Shown here piece after piece: positions 53,647 to 62,042 of a stretch of DNA of 64,000 nt. This DNA comes from a bacterium 210820-DFI.6.37. GTDB lineage: Bacteria; Bacillota; Clostridia; Peptostreptococcales; Anaerovoracaceae. Numbering within the stretch: the stretch's first letter is position 1; each line of letters begins with the position of its first letter. The translations under genes were made by a program, and so were the position numbers. The notes under the pieces are model-generated. The model saw only the letters and a program-made list of their open reading frames with translations. It did no database searches and had not been told where the DNA came from. The stretch spans positions 1-64,000 of the forward strand of contig JAJCKG010000009.1 in the NCBI GenBank assembly GCA_020558355.1, read 5' to 3'.

Positions 53647-55068
53647 ATGGAGACAAATCACTTTAAAATGTTTGATGATATACAAGAAATTGTACTGATA
53701 GAAAATGAAGGTAGAACAATTGAGTATGTCAATAGAGCTTTTTGCAGATGTCATGGAGTTACTCTAAAGGAAGCTGTGGGAAGGAGTTGTTTTGACTTTA
53801 TAATTCCTGAAGATCGTGAAACATGCAGTGTGGAACACGTTGTCACTCCGGAGAATCCCTATTATAGAACGATAGGAAGGTCTAAACATATAGATGACAA
53901 AATAATATGGATTCAATATGTTGGCCGCGCGTACTTTGATGATGATAATAACTGTATTGGATTTCAGGAAACAGGCGTGGATATAACCGAATGGAAAGAA
54001 AAGATAGAAGCGAGGGCCAAAAGGCTTGCTAAAGTAAACCAGAGAATTGAAAAAGAAATTAGAAAAGATGTCACTAAGGTTAAGGTCAGCTCAGGAATGG
54101 ACTGCAGCGATAAAACATTTCCGATAGTACATGAATTTTCCGACATATACACCGCAAATACAAAAATGAAATCGGTGATATCGTACGCGAAAGCAGTTGC
54201 GGCAGGAGGAGCGACAATTCTTGTGGAAGGGGAAAGCGGCACTGGTAAAGAATTATTCGCCCAGGCGATTCATAGTGCCAGTAAGAGATCTAATGGCCCC
54301 TTTGTAACAATTAACTGCGGCGTAACACCCCCACAGTCAATGGGAAATGAATTCTTTGGATATACGGAGGGAGCGTTTGATGGAGCGGCAAAAGGAGGAA
54401 AGCCAGGAAAATTTGAAATGGCCTCAGGGGGAACATTGTTTCTGGATGAGATAGACCAAATTCCTTTAGCGCAGCAGGCTGCGTTGATGCGAATCCTTGA
54501 AACAAAATCGGTATCAAGGATTGGTGATGATAAAGAGGTACGTATTGATGTGCGTATAGTATGCGCCACAGATAAAAACTTATACAGGGAAGTGAAGGAA
54601 GGTCGGTTTAGAAGCGATTTATATTATCGGCTGAATGTAATAAATTTATATATTCCACCTTTAAGGGAAAGAAAAGAAGATATTTATTTGCTCATTGGAG
54701 TGTTTATAAAGAAATACGGCAGTCATCATTTTTATAAAGAGAAAGCTTTCAGTGATAAGAAGCTGACCGCGTTTTATGAATATGACTGGCCCGGAAATGT
54801 AAGAGAACTGCGGAATGTTGTTGAACGCCTGATTTATATGCCTGATAAAGATAATGATATGTTTTTTGAATATATGATCAGAGATTTTGATCATAAAGAC
54901 GATAATAAATCAAAAAAGGAAAAAGAAAACAAACCGCAGGATGAAAAACAGAAAATAATCAATTTTATAGAAATGTGTGAGGGAAATATAAGTATGGTTT
55001 CAAGAAAGATGGGTATTTCCAGAAATACATTATATAAAAAATTGAAAAAATATAATATCAAATATTGA
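53647..55068 (+). CDS. PAS-domain sigma-54 activator-like protein with GAFDGA loop
   Basis: A 473-residue protein. The PAS domain is at about 1-120 (GRTIEYVNRAFCRCHGVT). The AAA+ domain is at about 175-405 with Walker A EGESGTGKE and Walker B GGTLFLDEID. The C-terminal Fis-type HTH is GNISMVSRKMGISRNTLYKKLKKY. The sigma-54 contact loop reads GAFDGA, with Asp at 245 in place of the key threonine, and DEID replaces the usual DEIG. It may have altered or lost sigma-54 activation. The ATG at 53647 with AGGAG is preferred to a TTG at 53578, which lies in the inverted repeat. Confidence 0.85.
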   Translation: METNHFKMFDDIQEIVLIENEGRTIEYVNRAFCRCHGVTLKEAVGRSCFDFIIPEDRETCSVEHVVTPENPYYRTIGRSKHIDDKIIWIQYVGRAYFDDDNNCIGFQETGVDITEWKEKIEARAKRLAKVNQRIEKEIRKDVTKVKVSSGMDCSDKTFPIVHEFSDIYTANTKMKSVISYAKAVAAGGATILVEGESGTGKELFAQAIHSASKRSNGPFVTINCGVTPPQSMGNEFFGYTEGAFDGAAKGGKPGKFEMASGGTLFLDEIDQIPLAQQAALMRILETKSVSRIGDDKEVRIDVRIVCATDKNLYREVKEGRFRSDLYYRLNVINLYIPPLRERKEDIYLLIGVFIKKYGSHHFYKEKAFSDKKLTAFYEYDWPGNVRELRNVVERLIYMPDKDNDMFFEYMIRDFDHKDDNKSKKEKENKPQDEKQKIINFIEMCEGNISMVSRKMGISRNTLYKKLKKYNIKY

Positions 55069-55134
55069 AAAAATCCAGTACAAAAAGGCAATCAGGGGAA
55101 GACTAGCGGCAACTGTGGGAAAGGAGCGTATCTT

Positions 55135-56052
55135 ATGATCAAATTAGTTCTTTTGACAGGATTTCTTGGAGCGGGGAAAACCACTTTAATGAAGGAAATT
55201 TTAAATTCATATGGAGATATGAAGACAGGGGTTATAGTAAATGAGTTTGGTGAAATTAATATTGACGCTAAATTGATCAGCAAAGATGGAATTAAGATGG
55301 CGGAGCTTTCTAATGGTTCGATTTTCTGTGCGTGTATCAAGGACAAGTTTGTGGACAGCCTGATAGAAATGTCCCTACAAGATCTGGACTATCTTTTTAT
55401 TGAGGCTTCTGGAATGGCGGACCCCGCAAATATGAATCAGATTCTGGAAGGCATAAAGAATAAAGTTCTTAATTCATATGATTATAGAGGGTCCATTTGT
55501 GTAATTGACGGTGAAAGTTTTGCGGATCTTTACGAACTGCTCCCCGCGATTACCGCACAGCTTGAATTCTGTGGAGGCGCGATTATCAACAAGGGAGATT
55601 TAATTGACGAAAAACAGCTTAAAAAAATTCTGGATATCATCGATGAAGTGAATCAGGATATATCCGTTTTTGTAACATCGTACTGTAAAGTCAATGTAAA
55701 AGAACTCGTTGAAGGCCTGAAAAAAAATACTGTAGAAGCAAGAGAAAGCAGCAATAGAGCAGAGACGAGGCCAACTACTTTTATTTTAAAAGGGCTGCGG
55801 CAGGTCCCTTATGACAGATTAATAATGTTCCTTAATGAGATTGCGAAACATACATATCGCATGAAAGGATTTGCGGATACGGATAAAGGGAATATTGAAA
55901 TCAGTACTGTGGGAAATAATATTCATTTAAATGAGTGGCCAAATGCTGTTGACAATACGGAAATAGTTGTAATTTCATCAGTCGGATTTAAGATGATGAG
56001 TATTTTAACCAGGAGTATTGCGGAACATTTAAAGGGATTTATAAGATTGTAA
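55135..56052 (+). CDS. CobW/P47K-family metal-chaperone GTPase
   Basis: A 305-residue GTPase. Walker A is GFLGAGKTT (residues 10-18), the metal motif is SIFCACIKD (C-x-C, with a Lys where many homologues have a second Cys), and the base-recognition motif is NKGD. A CobW C-terminal domain is present. Homologues near corrinoid methyltransferases are thought to help corrinoid loading or activation. It begins the reactivation cluster. The ATG follows GGAAAGGAGCG. Confidence 0.85.
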   Translation: MIKLVLLTGFLGAGKTTLMKEILNSYGDMKTGVIVNEFGEINIDAKLISKDGIKMAELSNGSIFCACIKDKFVDSLIEMSLQDLDYLFIEASGMADPANMNQILEGIKNKVLNSYDYRGSICVIDGESFADLYELLPAITAQLEFCGGAIINKGDLIDEKQLKKILDIIDEVNQDISVFVTSYCKVNVKELVEGLKKNTVEARESSNRAETRPTTFILKGLRQVPYDRLIMFLNEIAKHTYRMKGFADTDKGNIEISTVGNNIHLNEWPNAVDNTEIVVISSVGFKMMSILTRSIAEHLKGFIRL

Positions 56053-56094
56053 AGTGTAAGTGTTATGACTTTTCAGGAGGAGAAGGAAGGATCG

Positions 56095-56769
56095 ATGAAT
56101 AGATATTTAATGGAATTTAATATGGAAGAGTGCAGTGAGCTTGCCCATGAAATATTTATGCGGACTTCAGGTATTAATAAGGATGGTCCTAAATTTGAAA
56201 GAATGAGAAAGGACGCCTTTCGGATGAGGAAGGTAATTGAAGATAGAATTAAGATAAGAGCGACTTGCGCGTATTACGATGATGTCGAAATTACAGGAAA
56301 TAAAGCGATAATAGGAGGAAAAATTTTTCGATGCAGCGCATTTGATCAACTCCGGCAGGAGTATATAAAAGGGGCGTATATTTACGCGCTTTCTGTTGGG
56401 GATTTTGGATTCCCGGAAGAGCCTATTTTGGATCAGCTGTATGCGGATATATGGGGCAGCGCGTTTACTGACGCGGCAAGGATCCTTATGAGAAAGAAGC
56501 TTGAAGAAAACGCGAAATTAAGTGACAGCTTTGGTCCTGGATTTTACGGAATGGATGTCAGCGAGATCGGTACTTTGACATCTATGCTCAACATGGACGA
56601 ACTGGATATTGAAGTGAAAGCTAATGGAATCATGGTGCCCTTAAAGTCGTGCGCGGGGCTTTATTTCAGCGTTGATGAAAGATATCAGAAGCTTAATCAG
56701 GCTTGTGAAACTTGCATGGGAACTCATTTGAGCTGTAAATTATGTCAGGTATATGGAGGGATCAATTAA
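56095..56769 (+). CDS. Methionine-synthase activation-domain-like protein with Cys-rich tail
   Basis: A 224-residue protein. The central region (GAYIYALSVGDFG ... DQLYADIWGSAFTDAA ... GFYGMDVSEI) resembles the activation domain of B12-dependent methionine synthase, a fold that helps reduce inactive corrinoid. The C-terminus has CETCMGTHLSCKLC (four Cys), which could bind a metal or Fe-S cluster. The ATG at 56095 follows GGAAGG. Its stop overlaps the start of the RamA-like gene by one base. Role inferred: partner of the RamA-like activator. Confidence 0.6.
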   Translation: MNRYLMEFNMEECSELAHEIFMRTSGINKDGPKFERMRKDAFRMRKVIEDRIKIRATCAYYDDVEITGNKAIIGGKIFRCSAFDQLRQEYIKGAYIYALSVGDFGFPEEPILDQLYADIWGSAFTDAARILMRKKLEENAKLSDSFGPGFYGMDVSEIGTLTSMLNMDELDIEVKANGIMVPLKSCAGLYFSVDERYQKLNQACETCMGTHLSCKLCQVYGGIN

Positions 56770-58163
56770 TGTTTAAATGTACAGGTGTTTGTGATAGCTG
56801 CGGAAGATGTAAAAATTCAGCTATGACGCGTGGGGCTAATGAAAGAAAAACAAAAATGCTTACATATCCTGATGACTTTAAAGCTACATTGACTAAAAAG
56901 GGATACGGAATTGCGTTCGATATAGGAACTACCACGGTAGTGGGTATGCTGTGGGACCTTAATAAAGGAAAACAGATTGCGGCCCGCGCAAAGACAAACC
57001 CGCAAAATGAATTTGGTATGGATGTAATATCTAGGATAACCTTTTGCGGAAGAGACCGTCAAAGACTAGATCTTCTGAGAAAGAAAATCACAGATTGTCT
57101 TAATGAAATAATCGCTGAGCTGTGCGAAGAAACCGGAATTGGAAAAGATGACATTCTGAACGCTTCAGTCTGCGGAAATACGACTATGTCTCATTTGTTT
57201 GCCGGGTACTCGCCGATTACGCTGGCGCTGGCACCGTTTCATCCCGCTTATACGGGAACTTTAAAGCTTAGCGCGAAAGAGGCATTGATCGATATAAACA
57301 AAGCTGGAGAAGTAGTTATAGTTCCTAATATTGCGGGGCATGTGGGAGGCGATATTACTGCGGGTATTGTCGCTTCCAGAGTCTTAGATATGGAAGGTGT
57401 GTCAATATTCATAGATATTGGAACCAATGGTGAAATCATTCTTACTGATGGAAAACGCGCGTATGCTTGTTCTACCGCGGCCGGTCCTGCGTTTGAAGGG
57501 GCTGCGATTCTTCACGGTATGAGAGCGGCAATAGGCGCGATCGAAAAAATCAGAATAGAAAAGGGGGATGTTGATTTTAAGACCATTGGAGAATGTGAAC
57601 CGCAGGGAATCTGCGGATCAGGTCTGATCGACGCCATTGCGCAGATGATCAGGGCCAAACTGATAAGTAAAACAGGAAGACTGATTGGAGCGGAAGATGT
57701 TGATAAGAAAAATCTTGATCCCGCTTTGAAAGAAAGGCTGATTGAGATCGACGGAGAAAGAAGATTCGTATTGGTCTCCAAAGTCAATGGCGATGATATT
57801 GTAATTACCCAGAACGATATCAGAGAGGTGCAGCTGGCGAAAGGCGCTATAGCGGCAGGAATCAGGTTAATGCTTGAGGAAATGGGAAAATCCATCGAAG
57901 ATGTGGATCGGATAATAGTAGCGGGAGCCTTTGGTAATTATATAGATAAAGAGAGCGCGGTGACTATCGGCATTTTGCCGGCCATTGGCCTTGATCGGAT
58001 TGTATCTGCCGGAAATACTGCAGGCGCGGGAGTGTCAATGATTTTGGTAAATGAAGAAGAGCTGGCGCTGGCTGAAAGCTTGCCACAGTATGTAGAGCAT
58101 ATTGATTTGGCGGCCAGAGAAAATTTTCAGGATATTTATCTGAGTTCTATGGCATTCAGATAA
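56769..58163 (+). CDS. Corrinoid-reactivating ATPase (RamA/RACE-like)
   Basis: A 464-residue ASKHA-fold protein (DUF4445 family) that uses ATP to reduce oxidised Co(II) corrinoid proteins. It shows AFDIGTTTVVGMLWDL (about 43-58), NASVCGNTTMSHL, FIDIGTNGEIIL and AGAFGNYIDKESAVTIGILP. At the N-terminus is a compact motif with C4, C8, C11 and C14 instead of a full ferredoxin domain. It should hold a small Fe-S cluster (inference). The start at 56769 (TAATG overlap, GGAGG upstream) is preferred to an earlier in-frame GTG-type start. tRNA-Pyl follows 8 bases after the stop. Confidence 0.88.
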   Translation: MFKCTGVCDSCGRCKNSAMTRGANERKTKMLTYPDDFKATLTKKGYGIAFDIGTTTVVGMLWDLNKGKQIAARAKTNPQNEFGMDVISRITFCGRDRQRLDLLRKKITDCLNEIIAELCEETGIGKDDILNASVCGNTTMSHLFAGYSPITLALAPFHPAYTGTLKLSAKEALIDINKAGEVVIVPNIAGHVGGDITAGIVASRVLDMEGVSIFIDIGTNGEIILTDGKRAYACSTAAGPAFEGAAILHGMRAAIGAIEKIRIEKGDVDFKTIGECEPQGICGSGLIDAIAQMIRAKLISKTGRLIGAEDVDKKNLDPALKERLIEIDGERRFVLVSKVNGDDIVITQNDIREVQLAKGAIAAGIRLMLEEMGKSIEDVDRIIVAGAFGNYIDKESAVTIGILPAIGLDRIVSAGNTAGAGVSMILVNEEELALAESLPQYVEHIDLAARENFQDIYLSSMAFR

Positions 58164-58170
58164 CTTATAT

Positions 58171-58242
58171 GGGGAACGGATCGGATGGATCACATGGACT
58201 CTAAATCCATGCAGCCGGGTGAAACTCCCGGGTTCCTCGCCA
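58171..58242 (+). tRNA. pylT: tRNA-Pyl (anticodon CUA)
   Basis: A 72-base tRNA with encoded CCA. The acceptor stem is GGGGAAC/GTTCCTC, followed by a single base before the 4-bp D stem (GATC/GATC), with a 5-base D loop GGATG. The anticodon stem has 6 bp (CATGGA/TCCATG) with loop CTCTAAA and CTA at 58201-58203. The variable loop is three bases (CAG) and the T loop is TGAAACT without TTC. These are the diagnostic oddities of tRNA-Pyl. It lies inside the operon, 7 bases after the RamA-like stop and 24 bases before pylB, with no separate promoter visible, so it must be cut from a polycistronic RNA. Confidence 0.97.
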
Positions 58243-58266
58243 AATTTAGAAAGGAAGGCGCGGAAA

Positions 58267-59277
58267 GTGATATTGAGTAGGGAACAAATTATATCTATTC
58301 TAAAATCAGATGATAAACAGCAGATGGAAGATTTGTTTGCAAAAGCAAGAAATGTAAGAGAAAAAATCTTTGGAAAAAAAGTTTTTTTGTATGGCTTCGT
58401 ATATTTTACTACATGGTGTAGAAATGACTGCACTTTTTGTTATTACAGAAAATCCAATGAAATTGAAAGATATAGGAAAGATCCAGAGGAAGTGTTCCGG
58501 CTATCGAAAGAATTGGCTGATTCAGGGGTACATCTCATAGATTTGACTATGGGGGAAGATTTGCGCTATTATTCGGAAGATTTTAATTCATTGGTAGATA
58601 TAATCAACCAGATTAAAAGTGAACTTGGACTTCCTGTGATGATTTCTCCAGGAGTACTAAATGGCGATCAGATTGAAAAAATTTCCAAATCTTGCGCTGA
58701 CTGGTACGCGCTTTATCAGGAGACCCATAATAAAGCTCTGTTTGAAAAACTTAGAATTAATCAGAGCTATGATGAGAGGATGCGTGCCAAATTATATGCT
58801 AAAGAGAAAGGTATGCTTATAGAAGAAGGGATTATGTCCGGTATAGGTGAATCCTATGAAGATATTGCGGATTCACTGATAGAAATGGGACGCGTCGGCG
58901 CAAGTCAGATGCGGATAATGAGCTTTGTGCCACAGATTGGAAGTCCTATGGAAAAGATAAAAACGCCAGATAGAATGATTGAATTGAAGGCGATAGCGCT
59001 TATGAGAATCGCGTACCCATGGGCTCTTATACCAACATCTCTGGATGTGGATGGTATTGCGGGCCTGGAAGCAAGATTGAACGCGGGCGGAAATGTAGTG
59101 ACCTCCATTATTCCTCCGAGAACAGGTCTTGCGGGCGTCGCTCAAAATAGTATGGATGTTGATGATGGGGGAAGAACGGTTGAGGAGGTAAAAAAAATAC
59201 TGGAACGTATAGGTCTCGAAGCGGCAACAGCACAAGAATATAAAGATTACATAGGAAAATTAAAATGTCGAAAATAG
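58267..59277 (+). CDS. pylB: Methylornithine synthase PylB
   Basis: A 336-residue radical SAM mutase turning lysine into 3-methylornithine. The cluster motif is TTWCRNDCTFCYYRK (CxxxCxxC, about 54-68); GEDLRYYSEDF and PGVLNGDQIEKI follow. The GTG at 58267 with GGAAGG eight bases upstream is chosen because the longer ORF start at 58219 lies inside tRNA-Pyl. It ends TAG-TAA, and overlaps pylC by 13 bases. Confidence 0.95.
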   Translation: MILSREQIISILKSDDKQQMEDLFAKARNVREKIFGKKVFLYGFVYFTTWCRNDCTFCYYRKSNEIERYRKDPEEVFRLSKELADSGVHLIDLTMGEDLRYYSEDFNSLVDIINQIKSELGLPVMISPGVLNGDQIEKISKSCADWYALYQETHNKALFEKLRINQSYDERMRAKLYAKEKGMLIEEGIMSGIGESYEDIADSLIEMGRVGASQMRIMSFVPQIGSPMEKIKTPDRMIELKAIALMRIAYPWALIPTSLDVDGIAGLEARLNAGGNVVTSIIPPRTGLAGVAQNSMDVDDGGRTVEEVKKILERIGLEAATAQEYKDYIGKLKCRK

Positions 59278-60389
59278 TAATAGTGGGAGGCAAACTTCAG
59301 GGAAGTGAGGCAGCGTATCTGGGGCAGAAAGCAGGTATAGAAATCGTATTGATTGATAAGAATCCACAGGCCCCGGCACAAAATTTATGTACAAAATTTG
59401 TATGCGGAGATATTTTATCCGATGATCCAGCGGTAACGGATGAATTGGAATCTGCTGATATGATACTGCCTACAATGGAAAATGATGAAGCGTTGGAGGG
59501 CCTTGTAAAACTGTGTGAGGAAAAAGGATATATCCTGGCATTTGACTGGAGGGCCTACAAGATAACTTCATCAAAGAAAAAATCAGACAAGCTGTTTGCT
59601 GACAATGGTCTACCATGTCCGCAATATTACCCTAAAGGAAATTTCCCTTTTATAGCAAAGCCGGATTCTGAAAGCGGAAGTCACGGTGTTCAGGTTTTTA
59701 CAGATCAGGAGGAGCTTAATACCTTTATCAAGAATAATGGAGACGCGTATATTATTCAGGAGTTTATTGAAGGACCCTCCTACTCAGTGGAAATAATAGG
59801 AAAGCCTGGGAATTATAGAACCTATGAACTAACTGAAATTTTTGTGGATGAGGTCTATGACTGTAATTTGGCGGCCACACTCCATACCATAGAACCTGAA
59901 AAAAAGAAAAAAATTGAAGCTTTCGCGCTGAAAATTGCTTCCCTTATAAAACTGGAAGGCATCATGGATCTTGAAGTAATTGACCATCATGGTGAAATCA
60001 AGATTTTAGAGATAGACGCAAGGCTTCCAAGTCAAACGCCTATTGTTGTTTACCATGCCAGTGGGATGAATTATATCAAAGAGCTTTATGACCTCTTTTT
60101 CCACGGTAGCTTCAGAGATGAACAGAAAAATAAAAAGTATTACGCGTCACTTACGCAGTACCTGTTCAGAGAAAACAGATATTCATCCCACGGCGAACAC
60201 ATAATGGTGGAAGGCGGAATCCTTGACTATATGGATGGAATTTGCAGTAAGGCTATTGTTATTTCTGATTTTCGTCCAGGCATGAAATTGTGGAGAGGAA
60301 CTTTTATTAACTGGGCCGAAACCTTGGATGACTTGAAGAATAATGAGACACTCATGAGAAAAGAATTAGATGAGGAGTGTGATACTTAA
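59265..60389 (+). CDS. pylC: Methylornithine-lysine ligase PylC
   Basis: A 374-residue ATP-grasp ligase joining 3-methylornithine to lysine. It has an N-terminal Rossmann-like part (VIVGGKLQGSEAAYLGQKAG) and an ATP-grasp core (FIAKPDSESGSHGVQVF, YIIQEFIEGPSYSVEIIG, LEIDARLPSQTP). The start overlaps pylB and the stop overlaps pylD by one base (TAATG). Confidence 0.95.
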   Translation: MSKIVIVGGKLQGSEAAYLGQKAGIEIVLIDKNPQAPAQNLCTKFVCGDILSDDPAVTDELESADMILPTMENDEALEGLVKLCEEKGYILAFDWRAYKITSSKKKSDKLFADNGLPCPQYYPKGNFPFIAKPDSESGSHGVQVFTDQEELNTFIKNNGDAYIIQEFIEGPSYSVEIIGKPGNYRTYELTEIFVDEVYDCNLAATLHTIEPEKKKKIEAFALKIASLIKLEGIMDLEVIDHHGEIKILEIDARLPSQTPIVVYHASGMNYIKELYDLFFHGSFRDEQKNKKYYASLTQYLFRENRYSSHGEHIMVEGGILDYMDGICSKAIVISDFRPGMKLWRGTFINWAETLDDLKNNETLMRKELDEECDT

Positions 60390-61192
60390 TGACAAGGTTG
60401 AGAGATGATTGGATTTCCGAATTGGAAAATACTGCGGGATTGTGGAACGAAAAGCTATGTGAGCGTACAGGATTAGACTTTATTAAAATTGCCGCGGCAG
60501 TATCTGGTCAGGAAGATAAAGACATCAGGGCCGCGTCTGAAAGCAATACGGTTGCTGTTGTGCCGATTACTTCAGGGCAAGGAACCATTTCTTCCTTTGC
60601 GAAATCCGTTGCTTCAATCGTAAGAACTATGGGGTTTAAAGCCTTTGTGACGCAGACGGGGGATGTCAACGGTATTTATGAAGCGTATGTAAAAGACGCG
60701 GATATCCTATTTATGGCAGATGACGACAGATTTATAGCCCTTAATCTCAGAGACGGCAGTATTGGAGACAATAATATTGCGACAGCGTCTGGATATACTG
60801 AAATATTAAATAAAATGGCAGATGGGCTGGAGGGGAAGGAAGTAGCTGTCTTAGGTTATGGAGTCATCGGGCAGTTGATGTCTATATTTTTGACAGAAAA
60901 AGGCGCCAAAGTTGCTGTCTTTGATAAAAATGTGAAAAAAAAAGAAAAGGTGATCGAAGCGGGATATAAGTGGTTGGAAACGTCGGAAGCGTTAAACAAC
61001 TATCAATATATTGCTGATGGGACATCAGAGGGCGGGTGGCTTAATGATGAGATGCTTCATAAAGAGGCCCTGATTGTGGCGCCTGGCATTCCGCTGTCTT
61101 TGACAGAAACCGCAAGGGAAAAGCTGGAAGGAAGGTATATACATGACCTTCTGGAAATTGGAACTGTCGGTATGCTGGCAATGGCGCTATAG
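60389..61192 (+). CDS. pylD: Pyrrolysine synthase PylD
   Basis: A 267-residue dehydrogenase forming the pyrroline ring. It has an N-terminal helical part, the PITSGQGTISSFAKSV motif (about 51-66) and a Rossmann NAD site AVLGYGVIGQLMSIFL. It ends in TAG at 61190-61192, with an in-frame TAA two codons later, so readthrough by tRNA-Pyl would add only three residues. Confidence 0.95.
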   Translation: MTRLRDDWISELENTAGLWNEKLCERTGLDFIKIAAAVSGQEDKDIRAASESNTVAVVPITSGQGTISSFAKSVASIVRTMGFKAFVTQTGDVNGIYEAYVKDADILFMADDDRFIALNLRDGSIGDNNIATASGYTEILNKMADGLEGKEVAVLGYGVIGQLMSIFLTEKGAKVAVFDKNVKKKEKVIEAGYKWLETSEALNNYQYIADGTSEGGWLNDEMLHKEALIVAPGIPLSLTETAREKLEGRYIHDLLEIGTVGMLAMAL

Positions 61193-61223
61193 ATGATATA
61201 AAAGCAAAAGTAAGGAGGGTGTT

Positions 61224-61553
61224 ATGAGTAGTAAAGAGAGAAAGAGATACTATCGAAAGAAAACGGAACTGTTTCTTTTACTTAATAAAATGAAACTATG
61301 GCCTTCCAGAGCGGGAATCCTTCACGGGATAAGAGAAATAGAAAGGAAGGGAGAGTGCGCAATCATTACAACACATTGCGGGAAAACCTTTCGAATTTAT
61401 AATTCCCGAAACAGTCGGGCCGCCAGGTGGCTCCGCAACAAGTGGGTGTTAAAACCATGCAAAGATTGTAAAGTACCTGAATGGAAACTTGAAAAGTATT
61501 CAAAAACTTTTTTCAGTTCGAATTATGGAAGCACTTTGGAGAAGAAAGAATGA
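61224..61553 (+). CDS. pylSn: Pyrrolysyl-tRNA synthetase N-terminal protein PylSn
   Basis: A 109-residue protein matching the tRNA-binding N-terminal domain of PylS: LWPSRAGILHGIREIERKG, then FRIYNSRNSRAARWLRNK and CKDCKVPEWKLEKY, corresponding to LWMSRTGTIHKIK and [26 protein letters not shown] of Methanosarcina. In bacteria it is a separate protein that binds tRNA-Pyl. The catalytic partner PylSc is not encoded in the window. The ATG follows AAGGAGGG. Confidence 0.9.
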   Translation: MSSKERKRYYRKKTELFLLLNKMKLWPSRAGILHGIREIERKGECAIITTHCGKTFRIYNSRNSRAARWLRNKWVLKPCKDCKVPEWKLEKYSKTFFSSNYGSTLEKKE

Positions 61554-61930
61554 TGTATTTTGAAATGGATTGTCCCTGCAAAGGGAAGAACTTGGATAAA
61601 ATGCTGCAACCAGCTATCCTCTTAGAGTTGTTTGACACAAATCTTTATGGATTTACTCTGATTCGGAAGCTAAGTCAGAACTCCATGTTTGACGGGAATC
61701 TGCCAGATAAGGCAGGAGTGTATCGCTACTTAAAAAAGATGGAAGCGTCTGGACTTCTAAAATCCGACTGGGAAATAGACGATGACGGCGGTAAGCCACG
61801 CAGGGTTTATTTTATAACGGATCAGGGGAAAGACTGCCTTGCGAATTGGGCAGTAGCTCTTAAAGCGTACATTAAATCAGTAGAAGTTCTAGTTGAGAAG
61901 ATTGACAAAAAAGTAGGTACAGTAAGTTGA
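61550..61930 (+). CDS. PadR-family transcription regulator
   Basis: A 126-residue winged-helix protein (LQPAILLELFDTNLYGFTLIRKL ... DKAGVYRYLKKMEASGLLKSDWE ... GKPRRVYFITDQGK) with a C-terminal dimerisation helix. Its ATG overlaps the pylSn stop by four bases, so it is part of the pyl operon. A perfect palindrome GTCTAC-TG-GTAGAC 66 bases after its stop could be its operator, controlling the radical SAM gene at 62043. Confidence 0.85.
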   Translation: MMYFEMDCPCKGKNLDKMLQPAILLELFDTNLYGFTLIRKLSQNSMFDGNLPDKAGVYRYLKKMEASGLLKSDWEIDDDGGKPRRVYFITDQGKDCLANWAVALKAYIKSVEVLVEKIDKKVGTVS

Positions 61931-61996
61931 AAATGAAAAATATGGAACTTTGCTGTAATTAGGAAATAAAAATTTTTTAAAAAGAAAGTAGATAAG

Positions 61997-62010
61997 GTCT
62001 ACTGGTAGAC
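61997..62010. promoter_or_regulatory. Palindrome, candidate PadR operator
   Basis: GTCTAC-TG-GTAGAC is a perfect inverted repeat, preceded by a third half-like GTAGAT at 61988. It lies 32 bases before the radical SAM start. The assignment to PadR is by position only. Confidence 0.4.
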
Positions 62011-62042
62011 AAAATCTAGCAAAGGAATATAGGAGGGTTAGT

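Noticed and set aside
58219..58266. Upstream start of pylB
   Set aside because: It lies inside the 3' half of tRNA-Pyl; the GTG at 58267 has a proper ribosome site.
61930..61950. Sigma-54-like sequence TGGAACTTTGC before the radical SAM gene
   Set aside because: The spacing between the GG and GC elements is several bases too short for a -24/-12 promoter.
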